The notes under the pieces are model-generated. The model was given only the letters and a program-made list of their open reading frames with translations, searched no databases and was not told the DNA's origin. Shown piece after piece: positions 4,313-6,023 of a stretch of DNA of 6,023 bases (positions within the stretch are counted from its first letter, which is position 1; each line of letters begins with the position of its first letter). The stretch covers positions 1-6,023 of the forward strand of contig JAICTU010000529.1 of NCBI GenBank assembly GCA_025936205.1, written 5' to 3'. Source of the DNA: Polyangiaceae bacterium (GTDB taxonomy: Bacteria; Myxococcota; Polyangia; Polyangiales; Polyangiaceae). The position numbers were made by a program, and so were the translations under genes.

Positions 4313-6023
4313 TGGCGTCGCAAGTGATGAGCGTGGCAGAGGTGGAGGCGCAGCTGCGCCGCCATCAGGAAAAAGAGCTACTGCGGCTGGTGGTCGTGGG
4401 CTCCGTGGACGACGGCAAGTCGACGCTGATCGGCCGCCTGTTGCACGATACCAACGGCGTCTACGACGACCAGCTCTCGGCGGTGAAGCGCGCCTCGACG
4501 CAGGCGGGCATGGAGATCGACTTCTCCCTGTTCACGGACGGGCTCAAGGCGGAGCGCGAGCAGGGCATCACCATCGACGTGGCGTACCGCTACGTCTCCA
4601 CCGAGCGCCGCAAGTTCATCATCGCCGACACGCCGGGGCACATCCAGTACACGCGCAACATGGCCACGGGCGCCTCGACGGCGAACGTGGGCCTGATCTT
4701 GATCGACGCGCGGCTCGGTGTGCTGCAGCAGTCGCGGCGGCATGCCTACATCGCCTCGCTGCTGGGCATCCCGCACCTGGCGGTGGCGGTGAACAAGATG
4801 GACCTGGTCGACTGGAGCCAGGACGTGTTCCAGCGCATCTGCGATGAGTTCCGCAGATTCGCCACACAGCTCGACTTCAAGGACGTGACCTTCGTGCCGG
4901 TGAGCGCGCTGAAGGGCGACAACATCGTCGAACGCAGCGAGCGAGCCCCCTGGTACACGGGCCCCAGCATCCTGGGCCACCTGGAGACCGTGCCGATCGC
5001 GGCGGACCGGAACCTGCAGGATTTCCGTTATCCCGTGCAGTACGTGATCCGCCCGCACTTGAACTACCGCGGCTTCGCGGCAGAGATCGCCTCGGGCCGC
5101 GTCAGCAAGGGCGACCCGATCCTGGTGCTACCGTCGCGGCAGCGTTCGCGCGTCGCCAGCATCGATACCTACGAAGGCAGCGTCGAGAGCGCGGCAGCGC
5201 CGCTCAGCGTCACGCTGACGCTCACCGACGAGGTGGACGTCAGCCGCGGCGACATGCTGGTTCATCCGGACTCGGTGCCCAACGTCAACAACCGCTTCGA
5301 GGCGACGCTGGTCTGGATGCACCAGAAGCCGCTCGACCCGCAGAAGTCCTACCTGCTCAAGCAGACCACGCAGCTGCAGCGCGTGGAGATCGAGCAGATC
5401 GTCAGCCGCACCAACCTCGACACCCTGCAGCCCGAGCCGTGCGAGACGCTGGAGCTGAACGACATCGGCACCGTGCGCGTGCGCGCGAACCGGCCGTTGT
5501 TCTTCGATGCCTACCGCAAGAACCGGCGCACGGGTGCCTTCATCCTGATCGACTCGCTCGGCAACGGCACCGTCGCCGCGGGCGTGATCCTCGCGCCCAG
5601 CACGGGCGCGGCGCGCAGCCAGGGCGAGCCGGGGCAGCACAGCATGGTCAGCCCGCGCGAGCGCCAGGAGCGGCTCGGGCAGCGCGGAACGGTGGTGCTG
5701 CTCAGTGGTCTGCCCGGAGCGGGCAAGACCGAGGTCGCGTATGCGGCCGAGCGGCTGCTCTATGACCGTGGCCACGTCGCGCTGGTCGTGGATGCCGCGG
5801 ACCGCCCTGCCGGCAGCGCGGCGCCTGCCGAATCTGCACAGCCGTCGGAGTCCGCCCTGGAGCTCTGCCGGCGCGCGGCCGATGCGGGCCTGGTCGTATT
5901 GCTCGCCTACGCGGCGCCGAGCGCAGTGGGTCGCACACTGGGGCAAAGGGCGCTCGGCAGCGAGCGCTGGCTGGAGATCAGCGTGAGCGCGCCGCTCGAG
6001 CGGCGCCGCGCGGCAGCCGGCGA
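4312..6023 (+). CDS. cysN: Sulfate adenylyltransferase subunit 1 CysN fused to an APS-kinase-like domain, partial (C-terminus beyond window)
   Basis: The frame is open from ATG 4312 to the right edge (570 residues). CysN is the GTPase subunit that drives APS formation by CysD. Its G motifs are intact: GSVDDGKS at 30-37, AEREQGITID after it, DTPGH at 106-110, NKMD at 161-164 and SAL at 198-200. The EF-Tu-like beta-barrel domains run to about 428. A linker ending ERLGQRG leads into an APS-kinase-like domain, the usual CysNC architecture. That domain keeps a Walker A, GLPGAGKT at 466-473, and the DAGLVVLLAY strand at 524-533. The expected DGDNVRxGL reads DAADRPAG (494-501), the FSxxDRxENIRR block is replaced by an Ala/Ser/Glu-rich segment, and FISPxRxxR reads YAAPSAVGR. 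CysN function is firm. APS kinase activity is doubtful, and PAPS formation may need a separate CysC, or APS may be reduced directly. Confidence 0.96.
   Translation, partial: MASQVMSVAEVEAQLRRHQEKELLRLVVVGSVDDGKSTLIGRLLHDTNGVYDDQLSAVKRASTQAGMEIDFSLFTDGLKAEREQGITIDVAYRYVSTERRKFIIADTPGHIQYTRNMATGASTANVGLILIDARLGVLQQSRRHAYIASLLGIPHLAVAVNKMDLVDWSQDVFQRICDEFRRFATQLDFKDVTFVPVSALKGDNIVERSERAPWYTGPSILGHLETVPIAADRNLQDFRYPVQYVIRPHLNYRGFAAEIASGRVSKGDPILVLPSRQRSRVASIDTYEGSVESAAAPLSVTLTLTDEVDVSRGDMLVHPDSVPNVNNRFEATLVWMHQKPLDPQKSYLLKQTTQLQRVEIEQIVSRTNLDTLQPEPCETLELNDIGTVRVRANRPLFFDAYRKNRRTGAFILIDSLGNGTVAAGVILAPSTGAARSQGEPGQHSMVSPRERQERLGQRGTVVLLSGLPGAGKTEVAYAAERLLYDRGHVALVVDAADRPAGSAAPAESAQPSESALELCRRAADAGLVVLLAYAAPSAVGRTLGQRALGSERWLEISVSAPLERRRAAAG

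Noticed and set aside
4621..4660. Ile after the His of DTPGH in CysN, where E. coli has Glu, considered as a damaging change
   Set aside because: As I recall, other bacterial CysN proteins carry a branched aliphatic residue there, and all GTP-binding motifs are otherwise intact.
4378..5946. Minus-strand open frames opposite cysN (4378-5058 and 5128-5946)
   Set aside because: Both are antisense to intact CysN motifs and have shadow-like Arg/Val/His/Leu composition.

Overview
The window is GC-rich DNA, probably from a member of the Myxococcota such as the Polyangia. Two things suggest this. The genes use G/C-ending codons heavily, and the minus-strand lipoprotein resembles a family I associate with myxobacteria (secreted proteins in which a cytochrome-c-like Cys-x-x-x-His site runs into a 'DGK' beta-propeller-type motif). 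The taxonomic assignment is inference.

Layout. Positions 981 to 1 (minus strand) hold the N-terminal 327 residues of a secreted lipoprotein that runs off the left edge. About 1.1 kb of spacer follows (982-2103). It has no convincing intact gene, but it contains several inverted and direct repeats, a relatively AT-rich patch near 1628-1740, and one short coding-like stretch without a start (1311-1562). An AraC/XylS-family regulator (2104-3183, plus strand) starts after a strong ribosome binding site. A 163-bp gap with a terminator-like stem-loop separates it from cysD (3347-4312). cysD overlaps by one base with a cysN-type gene (4312 to the right edge), which continues into a C-terminal APS-kinase-like domain, a CysNC architecture.

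How the genes work together. CysD and CysN form the GTP-dependent ATP sulfurylase that activates sulfate to adenosine 5'-phosphosulfate (APS). In CysNC fusions the C-terminal kinase normally converts APS to PAPS. Here the kinase domain keeps its Walker A loop but has lost most residues of the APS-binding and catalytic motifs. It may therefore be a non-catalytic, possibly regulatory, pseudo-kinase. The AraC-type gene could be a local regulator of cysDN, but the likely terminator between them and the lack of sulfur-specific features leave that open.

The best candidates for something unusual are the degenerate APS kinase domain, the CVGFH site in the lipoprotein where a heme-attachment CxxCH would be expected, the tandem repeat inside the lipoprotein signal peptide, and the repeat-dense spacer with a 12-bp perfect palindrome upstream of the regulator.
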